Assembly: GCA_002348315.1 (NCBI GenBank) | Contig: DEAW01000055.1 | Span: 1-16,532, forward strand | From: Planctomycetaceae bacterium UBA2972 | GTDB lineage: Bacteria; Planctomycetota; Planctomycetia; Pirellulales; Pirellulaceae | Direction of reading: 5' to 3' | Length of the DNA stretch: 16,532 bases | Shown here: positions 1-8,365 of the stretch, in pieces | Position numbering within the stretch: the first letter of the stretch is position 1 | Layout of the letters: every line of letters begins with the position of its first letter | Notes under the pieces: generated by a model | What the model was told of the DNA's origin: nothing | Databases searched by the model: none | What the model saw: only the letters and a program-made list of their open reading frames with translations | Program-made: the position numbers and the translations under genes

Positions 1-1214
1 AACTGATTGTGAGTCAATCCAAGCTTATTACCGCCGGCAAATACCAGTGGATAGTTACTATTGTTATGAGTTGTACTATTGCTACTTCCATAAAGTACCA
101 TTGTGCGATCGAGCAGAGTGCCGTCACCTTCCTGAGTTGCCTGCAGGCGTTCCAAAAAGTACGTCAATTGCTCGACCATGAACTTATCCCATTCACCCAA
201 CGCCACGGCACCTTCCGGTTTATTCCATCCATGCGCCAATGAGTGTAGGTTTGCCTTAAACCCTTCCCGGAACGGAAACGGGCCGGCTACACTTGATGCA
301 TCCGCCATACTGGCGATTTGATAAGTCGCGACCCTCGTTGAATCCGTCTTAAACGCGAGCCACATCAAGTCGTACATAGTCCGCATATATTCTTTCGGCG
401 CTTCCGTGTCCGCTTCCAGTTTTAGGACAGCTCGCTCTTCATCGGTCAGTGAAGGGAGTGGGATATCAAGCCATTTTTGTGTGTTCTTCACTCGCTGTTC
501 AATTTGTCGCACTGAAGACAGGTATTCGTCGAGTTTCTCTTGGTCTCGACGACCAAGGCGACGACGGAGTGTATTGGAATCTTCAAGCACTAAGTCCAGC
601 ATGCTGCTGGCACTTCGCAGACGACGATGGTTCCGCTGCAGGTCAGCATCCGCTGATCCAAACATGCGATTGAAAATCATCTCCGGCTGATTCAATGCAG
701 GTACGGGCCGACCCTTATCGTCATAACTTAGCGTACTTGAACGTGTCGGTTCTCCAACACCACCATCCGTACTCATTGTCAATGACGAAAATCGTGTTTG
801 GCTGCCAATCGCATTAGCGGCTACCTGGTCTACTGAAACTGTGTTGTGCAGGAGCTTCTTATCAAACAGGGCTCCGGTCAGGAATGTATCACCAGTATCG
901 TGACCACCCATTCGACGACCATTGGGGTGGGACATGCCACCAATCACGGAGACAGAATCCCGTACAGACTCCAGTGACTTCAAACTTTCGTTGAACTTGA
1001 AGTCTTTCCCTTCGCCATCCGGGAACCATCGCCACTTATGCAGATCACTACCTTCTTTTGGCAGGCTAATTCCGAAAGGGAAATACATAGCGCACATACG
1101 TGGTGGTAATTCATCCGCCTGAACCTGTTCGCCCATCGCTTCCATATAAGGAAGCGCCATAGAAACACCAGTACCAAGCAAAAACGTACGACGATCTAAA
1201 TGCCACGATTTCAT
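1..1214 (-). CDS. DUF1552 (HXXSHH family) Tat-exported protein, 3' end cut by window edge
   Basis: The frame is open from the ATG at 1214 to the left edge, giving 404 codons and no stop, so a short C-terminal part is missing. The N-terminus has a twin-arginine signal (RRTFLLG at residues 8-14, then a short hydrophobic stretch ending near ALPYMEAM). This start is typical of DUF1552 proteins. Further in, the pattern HPNGRRMGGHDTGDTFLTG matches the histidine-containing region of the family, and later motifs (SVDQVAA, LDEYLSSVRQIEQR) also fit. The function is unknown. In planctomycetes this family usually sits next to a DUF1592-type cytochrome, as it does here (97-base gap). A Shine-Dalgarno sequence GAGG lies 7 bases before the ATG. 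Family assignment is by recognition of motifs and context. Confidence 0.88.
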   Translation of the reverse strand, partial: MKSWHLDRRTFLLGTGVSMALPYMEAMGEQVQADELPPRMCAMYFPFGISLPKEGSDLHKWRWFPDGEGKDFKFNESLKSLESVRDSVSVIGGMSHPNGRRMGGHDTGDTFLTGALFDKKLLHNTVSVDQVAANAIGSQTRFSSLTMSTDGGVGEPTRSSTLSYDDKGRPVPALNQPEMIFNRMFGSADADLQRNHRRLRSASSMLDLVLEDSNTLRRRLGRRDQEKLDEYLSSVRQIEQRVKNTQKWLDIPLPSLTDEERAVLKLEADTEAPKEYMRTMYDLMWLAFKTDSTRVATYQIASMADASSVAGPFPFREGFKANLHSLAHGWNKPEGAVALGEWDKFMVEQLTYFLERLQATQEGDGTLLDRTMVLYGSSNSTTHNNSNYPLVFAGGNKLGLTHNQ

Positions 1215-1281
1215 ATTATTGCCTCAAAGGTCTTCTTTATTCTTCATCCGGGGAGCCGTATGCGAATCGTCCCAAATATCC

Positions 1282-1310
1282 ATTTTAACGTACAGACGAA
1301 TTGTCACCAA
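1282..1310 (-). promoter_or_regulatory. Candidate sigma70-type promoter before the DUF1552 gene
   Basis: On the minus strand TTGGTG (1305-1310) and TAAAAT (1282-1287) are separated by exactly 17 bases. The -10 box matches five of six consensus bases; the -35 box matches only three. It lies in the 97-base gap between the DUF1592 and DUF1552 genes, so DUF1552 may be partly transcribed on its own. The match is modest and chance is possible. Confidence 0.3.
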
Positions 1311-1313
1311 TGA

Positions 1314-3704
1314 TTATTTAACCTGGAATGCATCGCTGGCTACTAACTGTTCAATCAGATGCAAAATCCGATAGTCGTTATCAGCAAAACTACTTGATAA
1401 ATCGTCAATTAAGTCCTCGTCACTTAACTCCAGATTCCGCCCTAACGCGTAAACCGTAAGTCGTGACACCAATGCCCGAGCGAAATCTTCACTGCGATGC
1501 TCAACTAAATACTTTTTCAGACTAACCACTCCGGCTAATTCCGTGCCGTCCGGCAGGGTATCACTGGCTATCACTGGCTTATCATTTGCCTGCAAACGAA
1601 ACTTTCCAATCGCATCAAAGTTTTCCAGCGCGATCCCCCAGGGATCGATACCGCGATGGCAGGATGCACAAGACTCTTTATCACGATGGACTTCAAGCTG
1701 TTCCCGAATCGTAAGTTTTGCAAAATCAGGATTGGTTTCATCCAGATCCGGTACGTCCGGCGGTGGCGGTGCAGGGGGGTCATTCAGCAGACGATCACGT
1801 AGCCAAACAGCGCGGCGAATGGGATGGGAGTCTTTTCCGGTTGAACCCAGCATCAGTACACTGGACTGGCCTAATAGTCCTCCGCGAGTTTCATCGGTCA
1901 AAGCAACCTGCCTGAATGCCTGGCCCGTTACTCCTTCCACGCCATAATGTTTTGCGAGCGGTTCATTCAACATTGTGAAATCTGCATTGAGCATATTCAT
2001 CGCACTCAGGTCATTCAGCACCAAATGTCTGAGGAAGTACCGTGTCTCCTGCAACATCTCCTGTTTCAGCGCCGTGTCAAATCCTTTATAGGTGCCCGTA
2101 TCGATTGCAATCTGGGCCGTGTTTTCCAACTTCAACCATTGGTCTGTAAACTGCTGGAAAAATCGCCAGCCTCGCTCATCCTGCAGCATCCGCAGGATCT
2201 GTCCGTTTAATACTGCCGGCTTGGAAAGCTGACCCTGATCTGCTAAATGCATTAGCTCCTGATCCGGCATCGTACTCCACAGGAAATAAGACAGACGCGA
2301 AGCCAACTCCCAGTCGGTTAAATCTCGTTTCTTATCCTGAGTCGGCTCAAGAAGATAGAGAAAGGGTGGGCTAATCAGAGCCATGGCTAACGTCTCTTTC
2401 ATGGCCGCTTCGAAACTGGGAAAGTCGGGGCGAATCACAACATAGAAATTCACAAAACGATCAATTTCAGCCTGCGTAGCCGGCCGTCGATAGGCTCGTT
2501 TCAAGAACCGTTTCATGACTTCGCCTACGTATGCCTGTTCATTGGTTTCCCGTAAGTCAGATTCAAACAGAATCGCTCGGTGGCGGTGCGGCGGCCACTG
2601 TTCATAGACAGGCCCTTTAAAGGTCACTGATTCTATATGGATGATCGGATAACCCTCTTCAGCAGGAATGCCTTTTTTCTTTTTACCGTCACGTTCCAGT
2701 TCCACTTCTTTGGGCTTCGCTGCCCCATCGTCATATTGGTTCAAAACGCGAACCACAAGTCCGGGAAACTTACCCTGTCCCCGCACGGGCAGTGGATGGT
2801 TTTCAACACGTCCGGTGAATTCGTACGTTTTTGATTCCGACTCAGTGATTTCAATCTTCTCGGTCACTTTCCAAATCTGTTCCGTATCCGGACGATAACC
2901 GACGGAGACTTCCATGATTGGAGCACCTCGTCCCTCGGGAATGTCAGCGCGGGCTGTCACCGTCACCAGATAGTCTCCTTCTTCCGGATAGGTGTCGACC
3001 ATCTTTCCGTAGAATCCCTGCCAACGCCCCAGATAATTGGAGACTTCGTAATTAAACCACTTGTCCCCAACATTACTTTTTTCAAAAGTATGTTCGAACA
3101 CTTCGGGGGCATCTTGGGTTTCTATAATTCGATCTAAGCCACGTCGCGCTGCGTCCAGATAATATTCGAGTTGAATGGCGGTCATCTGCAGCGACTGTCC
3201 ATTATTCTTAAAACCGTCCGGCGAGGCACCTTCAGGTGGTAAATCCCGGGCATAATCCATCTCGAGACCCAATAAGTCCTGCATTGTGTTTTGATATTCG
3301 CTGCGATTTAGTCTTCTTAAAACAACCTGTCCACCTGTACTTTTAAGCTCGGCCTTCACTCTATCTATTTCCCCACGAATCCAGCCAACCAATACATTTC
3401 GTTCTTTCGCCGTTAAGGGCTCTCCATCCTCCGGAGGCATCTCTCCCTTATTCAACACATGCATTGCTTCATGCCAGGCAGTGGCGGCAGCGCGATCTGC
3501 GAGAAAATCGGTTGAGAGGTTGTCTAAACGGATGTCTGCTTCCTGAACGTCCGCCCCATGGCAGCCAAAGCACTTGGCTTCCAAAATCGGCAGGACCGTC
3601 GATTTAAATCGACGGTTATTATTGGGTTTAACGGCCTCTACGCGGGAACTAGCCAACAAGAATACGCAAACCGTCAACAGGATCGTTGCCTTGAGTGAGT
3701 TCAT
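1314..3704 (-). CDS. Planctomycete cytochrome c / DUF1587-DUF1592-DUF1588-DUF1585 protein
   Basis: A 796-residue secreted multidomain protein. The chosen ATG (3704) begins MNSLKATILLTVCVFLLASS, a Sec signal peptide; the open frame extends 26 codons further, to 3782, but that part would overlap the TIM-barrel gene and precede the signal. Order: heme motif CFGCH (residues 45-49) with a likely axial Met in GEMPPEDG (about 89); DUF1587 (about 127-190, LNRSEYQNTMQDLLGL); a beta-rich region (about 205-370) that may bind carbohydrate; DUF1595 (about 390-450); DUF1592 (about 460-590, ELASRLSYFLWSTMPD); DUF1588 (about 605-705, with GQSSVLMLGS) holding a second heme motif CASCH (679-683); and DUF1585 (about 715-790, SRLTVYALGR). 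The chemistry is unknown; covalent heme c implies electron transfer outside the cytoplasm. Its usual DUF1552 partner follows. Confidence 0.9.
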   Translation of the reverse strand: MNSLKATILLTVCVFLLASSRVEAVKPNNNRRFKSTVLPILEAKCFGCHGADVQEADIRLDNLSTDFLADRAAATAWHEAMHVLNKGEMPPEDGEPLTAKERNVLVGWIRGEIDRVKAELKSTGGQVVLRRLNRSEYQNTMQDLLGLEMDYARDLPPEGASPDGFKNNGQSLQMTAIQLEYYLDAARRGLDRIIETQDAPEVFEHTFEKSNVGDKWFNYEVSNYLGRWQGFYGKMVDTYPEEGDYLVTVTARADIPEGRGAPIMEVSVGYRPDTEQIWKVTEKIEITESESKTYEFTGRVENHPLPVRGQGKFPGLVVRVLNQYDDGAAKPKEVELERDGKKKKGIPAEEGYPIIHIESVTFKGPVYEQWPPHRHRAILFESDLRETNEQAYVGEVMKRFLKRAYRRPATQAEIDRFVNFYVVIRPDFPSFEAAMKETLAMALISPPFLYLLEPTQDKKRDLTDWELASRLSYFLWSTMPDQELMHLADQGQLSKPAVLNGQILRMLQDERGWRFFQQFTDQWLKLENTAQIAIDTGTYKGFDTALKQEMLQETRYFLRHLVLNDLSAMNMLNADFTMLNEPLAKHYGVEGVTGQAFRQVALTDETRGGLLGQSSVLMLGSTGKDSHPIRRAVWLRDRLLNDPPAPPPPDVPDLDETNPDFAKLTIREQLEVHRDKESCASCHRGIDPWGIALENFDAIGKFRLQANDKPVIASDTLPDGTELAGVVSLKKYLVEHRSEDFARALVSRLTVYALGRNLELSDEDLIDDLSSSFADNDYRILHLIEQLVASDAFQVK

Positions 3705-3771
3705 AGCATCAATTTTAACCTCAACATCCTCATTCATGGAATATCGGCATCGCCATTCCATCGATGTGAGA

Positions 3772-4701
3772 TTAGACGTCACACCATTCGATCGCCTGGT
3801 GTAATCCTGCTACCGGATCCCGAGTCGGAATAAACTCATGTCCGACGTGCCCCTGATAGCCAACATCAATTAGCGCCTGCATGCACGCTGGATAGTTGAT
3901 TTCCTGATTATCATCCAACTCAGCGCGCCCTGGGTTTCCTGCGGTATGGATGTGGCCCAGCCAGTCCTTGTGTTGATGAATACGACGGATGACATCTCCG
4001 TTCATGATCGAAACGTGATAAATATCAAACAGGAGTTTTAGGTTAGGTGAATCCACTCGCTCCAGAATATCGATGCAGTACTCCACGTCGTCTCCGGCAT
4101 ATCCCGGGTGTCCTTTCATCGGATGAGTGTCATCACGAGTGTTAAGGTGTTCCAGACAGATCGTCACGCCGGCATCTTCCGCATAGCCCACTACTTCCTT
4201 GAATCCTTTGACGCAATTCTCGGCGCCTTCCGCTTTGGTCAATCCTTCATCGTATCCAGTGAACGCAATCACCTTTTTCCAGCCATACTCTTTACATTCG
4301 TCGATGGACTTTTTCGTTGCCGCAATCACCATTTCATGATATTTCGGATTGTTGAACCCCTGCATGAATGGCGGGCCACCGATATCAATTCCTGCGATGG
4401 CGCATTGCATGCCGTGCTCTTTCAAGTCCGCATAGTACTTGGGATCCATCAGTTCGACACTGACACACCCCATTTCCCTGGCAATAGGGATCAATTCATC
4501 CGGACTCCAGTAATCCTGAAAACACCATGCCACAATCGAATGTTTAATTCGGCCATTTCTGGCTACACGTCGAATTCGCTTTCCCACTTTAATTTCCTCT
4601 TCGGTAGCATCCGCAGATTGTGCTGCTGCCTGTCGGGTGGCTAGAGCGCCGCTCACCGCAGCAGCCGTACCGAGCATCTGTCGTCGATTTAATTTACTCA
4701 T
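3772..4701 (-). CDS. Tat-exported sugar isomerase/epimerase-like TIM barrel (hydroxypyruvate isomerase family)
   Basis: A 309-residue protein of the xylose-isomerase-like TIM-barrel superfamily. The ATG at 4701 (MSKLNRRQMLGTAAAVSGAL) has GAGAGG 7 bases upstream; an upstream TTG at 4716 in the same frame overlaps that ribosome binding site and is unlikely. The RRQMLG motif and hydrophobic stretch are a Tat signal. Expected metal-binding and catalytic residues are present: Glu184 (CLEHLN), Asp226 (LFDIYH), His252 (GHIHTAG) and Glu289 (GHEF). Their spacing and context are those of hydroxypyruvate isomerase (Hyi), where two glutamates and a metal carry out aldose-ketose isomerisation. The true substrate is unknown; secretion argues against glyoxylate metabolism and for an extracytoplasmic sugar derivative. 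It lies 31 bases after the alpha/beta hydrolase gene and is probably cotranscribed with it. Confidence 0.9.
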   Translation of the reverse strand: MSKLNRRQMLGTAAAVSGALATRQAAAQSADATEEEIKVGKRIRRVARNGRIKHSIVAWCFQDYWSPDELIPIAREMGCVSVELMDPKYYADLKEHGMQCAIAGIDIGGPPFMQGFNNPKYHEMVIAATKKSIDECKEYGWKKVIAFTGYDEGLTKAEGAENCVKGFKEVVGYAEDAGVTICLEHLNTRDDTHPMKGHPGYAGDDVEYCIDILERVDSPNLKLLFDIYHVSIMNGDVIRRIHQHKDWLGHIHTAGNPGRAELDDNQEINYPACMQALIDVGYQGHVGHEFIPTRDPVAGLHQAIEWCDV

Positions 4702-4732
4702 CCGGATTCCTCTCAAACTCTTTTCGGCTCAA

Positions 4733-6877
4733 TTAAAAAGCTTCGTAAATAGACTTTGCGGATTTCACCCGAGCTTCGGCCGCATCATAAATAGCCTTGG
4801 TAAATGCCGGGATATCCTCGCCAACCACGATCAGACGATGTGGGGCATTCAATGCCAGAATTCCTGGTAAGTCTCCATACTTAATTGCACCAGGTAAGAA
4901 ATTTACATCGTTAAATCGAGTAATTTCACCAAACCGGAATCCAGCGGTATCCACAATCGCTGTGTGGACGGCATTACCTACTAATGCGCGAGCAGTGGCT
5001 GCAATGGGGCCGGCACCATTGGCTCCGACAAGCACAATATTCTTAGTCCCATGCTCATCATTGGCGACAAAAGAAATCAGGGTCAGCAAATCATGAACGC
5101 GTTGTACAAACAGCGAGTTGTTATAACCATAGGTATAAGCAGGAATCTGACGTGACGTCGTGCTCGCCAGTCGCTGTGTCGTCAACGTTTCGCCCTCTTT
5201 GAGGAATTCACCCTGATAGAGTAGATCCGCCGCGATGACAGAAATACCTGAATCAAGCAAACTGGCGACTTCGCGATTCGGTTTGCCATCTTCGCCAACC
5301 ATTCCGGCCTTACCATTGCCATCTGCCCAGACGACAACCGTACCGGTCCACTTCGTCTTGGTTGGGAAAAATGAGGCTACAGGAAGCTCTTCCTTGCCAG
5401 CGTCATACCGCAGAATATCCGTGAACTCCAGATAACCGTCTCGTTCAAACTTCCCGACTTTCTCACGGCTAATTTCGTCAGACGAGGACAGTCCCCGACC
5501 AATGACGGCTTTCAGGGCTTCACCATGCAGACTCTGCAGTGCTTCGACTTTGTTTTCCGCCGAACGAAGCACCTTTCCAATTTGCCGATTGCTGTCCTGG
5601 TCGATCAGTTTTAGCAACTTCAATTCATGAGGGACCCCCGATTCAGGAGCAGGGTGGTCGGCATCCCAAACCGAGTATTCCTCTTCGGTCAGCGGTTTCC
5701 AATCCTGTTCGACAATCGGTTCCTTAAGTCCCAATTTCATGTGCTTATTGAACCAGTGATACATATGTCTGCGAGTCACATAGTTGTAGTTGTGCCCAAA
5801 ATTGAGATAGGACGCACAAAAGACATCCTCTTGATTTCCAACCATCTTGTAGAGCTGCTGCAGTTCGGGATAGCCTTTGGTTTGAATTTCTTTCGTCCAG
5901 TCATTCGCTCCGGTCATTGCTATCGGTCGCGGAGCAAACAGGGCCGTCAGTTCAACGTTGCCGGTATCCACCCGCAATAAACTACAGTTCTCACATGGGC
6001 AACCACCCTGCATTGCGGTGGAAACCATACCCTGAGGAAACGACACGATCGGCCGCGAGTCCAATGCTCCCAGCAAAATCGTCTGGGTACCTCCGCCACT
6101 GCCGCCGGTAATTCCGATTCGCTCGCCATCGACGTCAGGCAGGGACTGCAGAAAGTCCAATGCACGAATCGAATTCCAAGTCTGCACGCCCATGATGCTT
6201 TGCATTCGCATCTCAGCCTGGGCAGAGAAGAAACCCCAATTTGTTGGAGACTCGAGATCCGGACGACGGTCGTTCAGACGATGGGAAACTTCCATCGGGA
6301 TCTGCAGCGAATCGACATAACCTTCCATATCGTAGATGAACGTGACACACCCTATCCGGGCAAGATGAGCACAGCGAGCGAGTTTTGGGAATCGCCCCGA
6401 GTTTTCAAACTTTTCATCCCCATTTTCAATCAACGACTTGATCTTATCCCCATGATCCTGCATCCTGCCGCCATGGCCATGAGGAGTTAGGACGGCCGGT
6501 CGCTTTCCAGCCGTCCCTTCCGGCCGAAATAATAAGCCGGAAACAAAGTGCCCTGGATAGCTTTCAAAATTCACCTTTTCAATCGTAAAGCCATCACGGA
6601 CAGACTTACCATAAATCTTCGCATTGAGTGGCGTTCGCTCGGGCTCCGGCCAAAGTCCCAATGCGACACGCAATCGCATACGCAACTGGTCACGACGCGA
6701 CTCCCATTTCTCGGTCGAGTCCGGTACTTCGAACGGAAAGTAATTGTTTAGGTGACGAAGTTCTCCAAGCCGGCTGTCGGCAGGTAACTGGCCTTTTTCA
6801 AATACTCGAGATTGACCAAAACCACTTACCGTGAACAAACAAATAACTGCGCACGCTAAACCTTGTGCCATCTTCAT
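4733..6877 (-). CDS. Secreted two-domain alpha/beta hydrolase (acetyl xylan esterase-like)
   Basis: A 714-residue protein with a Sec signal (MKMAQGLACAVICLFTVSGFG). The ATG at 6877 has GGGGA 7 bases upstream. The N-terminal half is an alpha/beta hydrolase: oxyanion-type segment TPHGHGG (about 131-137), nucleophile elbow GGSGG with Ser260, acid Asp326 (TGANDWT) and His362 (FGHNYN), a complete triad. This resembles planctomycete acetyl xylan esterase or dienelactone-hydrolase-like enzymes. A Cys cluster CPCENC lies at 293-298. The C-terminal half (about 480-714) looks like a second alpha/beta hydrolase fold, but its elbow reads GANGAG, with Asn620 where Ser is expected, so it is probably non-catalytic. 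A likely role is removing ester groups from a polysaccharide or glycoside; the substrate is not determinable. Confidence 0.85.
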   Translation of the reverse strand: MKMAQGLACAVICLFTVSGFGQSRVFEKGQLPADSRLGELRHLNNYFPFEVPDSTEKWESRRDQLRMRLRVALGLWPEPERTPLNAKIYGKSVRDGFTIEKVNFESYPGHFVSGLLFRPEGTAGKRPAVLTPHGHGGRMQDHGDKIKSLIENGDEKFENSGRFPKLARCAHLARIGCVTFIYDMEGYVDSLQIPMEVSHRLNDRRPDLESPTNWGFFSAQAEMRMQSIMGVQTWNSIRALDFLQSLPDVDGERIGITGGSGGGTQTILLGALDSRPIVSFPQGMVSTAMQGGCPCENCSLLRVDTGNVELTALFAPRPIAMTGANDWTKEIQTKGYPELQQLYKMVGNQEDVFCASYLNFGHNYNYVTRRHMYHWFNKHMKLGLKEPIVEQDWKPLTEEEYSVWDADHPAPESGVPHELKLLKLIDQDSNRQIGKVLRSAENKVEALQSLHGEALKAVIGRGLSSSDEISREKVGKFERDGYLEFTDILRYDAGKEELPVASFFPTKTKWTGTVVVWADGNGKAGMVGEDGKPNREVASLLDSGISVIAADLLYQGEFLKEGETLTTQRLASTTSRQIPAYTYGYNNSLFVQRVHDLLTLISFVANDEHGTKNIVLVGANGAGPIAATARALVGNAVHTAIVDTAGFRFGEITRFNDVNFLPGAIKYGDLPGILALNAPHRLIVVGEDIPAFTKAIYDAAEARVKSAKSIYEAF

Positions 6878-6903
6878 AGCGAAATCCCCATGGATTAGTT
6901 GGA

Positions 6904-6936
6904 AAGGAAAAAGTAACGCTCGACGAGCGATTACTT
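6904..6936 (-). terminator. Intrinsic terminator/attenuator overlapping the DUF1080 stop codon
   Basis: On the minus strand AAGTAA pairs with TTACTT (6931-6936 with 6911-6916) and CGCTC with GAGCG (6925-6929 with 6917-6921), around a 3-base loop and with one bulged base at 6930. This gives an 11-bp stem followed at once by a T-rich tract (CTTTTTCCTTTCC). The stem includes the TAA stop of the DUF1080 gene. The structure would end or weaken transcription before the downstream alpha/beta hydrolase gene. Confidence 0.65.
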
Positions 6937-8244
6937 CAACTCTTTAATTTCAATATTGCGGAATTGAACCGGGTCGTTATGACCGGCAAACCCAAAGTGA
7001 CCTTCGAGCAAACTCAGGCCCGGGTGCTTTTTCAAAACTTCCGGATCCTTGGCCAATTCAGCCACGTCAGCATCCAGTATCACAGCACCATTAAGTTCCA
7101 CTTTGATTTTGGTCCCCTGTACGGTGACTTCTTCATAGTTCCAGTTTCCGGCTTCATATAGATATCCGCGAGCTGCTGGAATCAGACCATAAACAGAGCC
7201 ATGGTACTGATACGGAGCGAGTTTGCCGGGATACTGAGTGTCCAGCACCTGCAATTCTGTCATGCCCTGATAAGCAGGGTTGCCGCTTCCCGGATAGCGA
7301 ATTGCCAAACCGTTATTACCAGCCGGTGGCATTTTGATTTCAAGGCGAACGACAAAATCCTTGTACTTCTTCTCTGTATATAGATTGCCACCTTTGCCCT
7401 TTTGGCACTGGATGGCTCCATCGACTACTTCGTATTCACTAACAGCACCTGCCCAGCCCTTAAGATTCTTTCCATTGAATACGGAGGCGAATCCTTTGCT
7501 GTCCGATGATTCCCGCAAGATCTTATTTGCTTCATCTGCACCGATTTCGCGTACGAAGATATTTCGCCAGCTAATCTCACCGCCGTGCGTCTGGAGCTGG
7601 ATTGGGCCTTTCGGGAAGATTGGACGACTGCGATCAAAGTAGTTTTCCATAATCGCATTGTCGACGACCAATTTGCCGTTGAGCCAAACGCTAGTGCGAG
7701 CACCAATCTGACGAATCTTGAAGCTGTTCCATTCACCGAAAGGTTTATCGGCCACTACCGCCGGATCCTTTCCTTTGGCACCTTTGCTATTATTCCATAG
7801 TCCGCCTGAGCCCTTATCTGCACCGATTTTAAATTTGGATTCATCGGTTGAATCCCAAATCTGAACCTGCGGAACAGCCTTCAGATAAATACCGCTATCT
7901 GCTTTGGCAACGGTCTTGTAATCAATCATCAATTCATAATTTGTGAATTCGGCTTCACTGGTTAAGTACAAACCATATCCATCATTGACTAGAACGCCAT
8001 CTTTGACGGACCAGTGTTCGTGGATATCTTTGAGGCTTTCTTTTTTATAAGCTGCCTGTTCTTCGTCAGACATTGCCCAAAGTGTTTCAGGGTTTTTTGT
8101 CGACCAGCCATACCAGCCCGTAACGTCTTTACCGTTGAACAAAGCTTTCCAGCCCTTGGGCGGTACATTTAAATCCGCTGCGAAAACTGGTGCAGCGATG
8201 AAGGCAGCTAGAAATAGCGCCATGATAGTCTTTTGAAGTCTCAA
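6931..8244 (-). CDS. Tandem DUF1080 (3-keto-disaccharide hydrolase family) secreted protein, TTG start
   Basis: A 437-residue protein made of two DUF1080 (concanavalin-like lectin/glucanase fold) domains, roughly residues 28-235 and 251-435. The repeat is visible directly: GWKALFNGKDVTGW near residue 31 against GFASVFNGKNLKGW at 251, and SWRNIFVRE against QFRNIEIKE at the two domain ends. Family members are known as 3-keto-disaccharide or 3-keto-glycoside hydrolases, which split sugars already oxidised at C3. The start is TTG at 8244, with GGAGAG 6 bases upstream. It supplies the basic n-region (MRLQKT) of a Sec signal ending near VFAAD; the next ATG (8223) would lack that charge. It lies 121 bases after DUF1501 and ends in a terminator-like hairpin. 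Confidence 0.88.
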   Translation of the reverse strand: MRLQKTIMALFLAAFIAAPVFAADLNVPPKGWKALFNGKDVTGWYGWSTKNPETLWAMSDEEQAAYKKESLKDIHEHWSVKDGVLVNDGYGLYLTSEAEFTNYELMIDYKTVAKADSGIYLKAVPQVQIWDSTDESKFKIGADKGSGGLWNNSKGAKGKDPAVVADKPFGEWNSFKIRQIGARTSVWLNGKLVVDNAIMENYFDRSRPIFPKGPIQLQTHGGEISWRNIFVREIGADEANKILRESSDSKGFASVFNGKNLKGWAGAVSEYEVVDGAIQCQKGKGGNLYTEKKYKDFVVRLEIKMPPAGNNGLAIRYPGSGNPAYQGMTELQVLDTQYPGKLAPYQYHGSVYGLIPAARGYLYEAGNWNYEEVTVQGTKIKVELNGAVILDADVAELAKDPEVLKKHPGLSLLEGHFGFAGHNDPVQFRNIEIKELK

Positions 8245-8288
8245 GGTATTCTCTCCACTAGGGGGTGAGTAGGTGATTTATTCGCTAT

Positions 8289-8317
8289 CAAATAATCCTA
8301 AACCTTTAAGACGGCAA
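8289..8317 (-). promoter_or_regulatory. Weak candidate promoter upstream of the DUF1080 gene
   Basis: On the minus strand TTGCCG (8312-8317) and TATTTG (8289-8294) are 17 bases apart, in the 121-base gap between DUF1501 and DUF1080. Both boxes are partial matches. This gap is the widest inside the cluster, which makes an internal start plausible but unproven. Confidence 0.22.
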
Positions 8318-8365
8318 ATTCCATTCTTCCACCGAAGAAAATTCTGAGTCTTCGCTCCGGAAAAA

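Noticed and set aside
3705..3782. 26-codon upstream extension of the DUF1592-type gene
   Set aside because: It overlaps the preceding gene and would bury the signal peptide inside the protein. Two internal ATGs exist, but the one at 3704 directly precedes the signal peptide.
4108..4644. 178-codon plus-strand open frame
   Set aside because: It is fully antisense to the TIM-barrel gene, whose family, catalytic residues and start are clear; the plus-strand product shows no recognisable motif.
8324..8339. 6-bp hairpin TTCTTC/GAAGAA downstream of DUF1501
   Set aside because: The stem is short, AT-rich and lacks a following T-run, so I do not call it a terminator.
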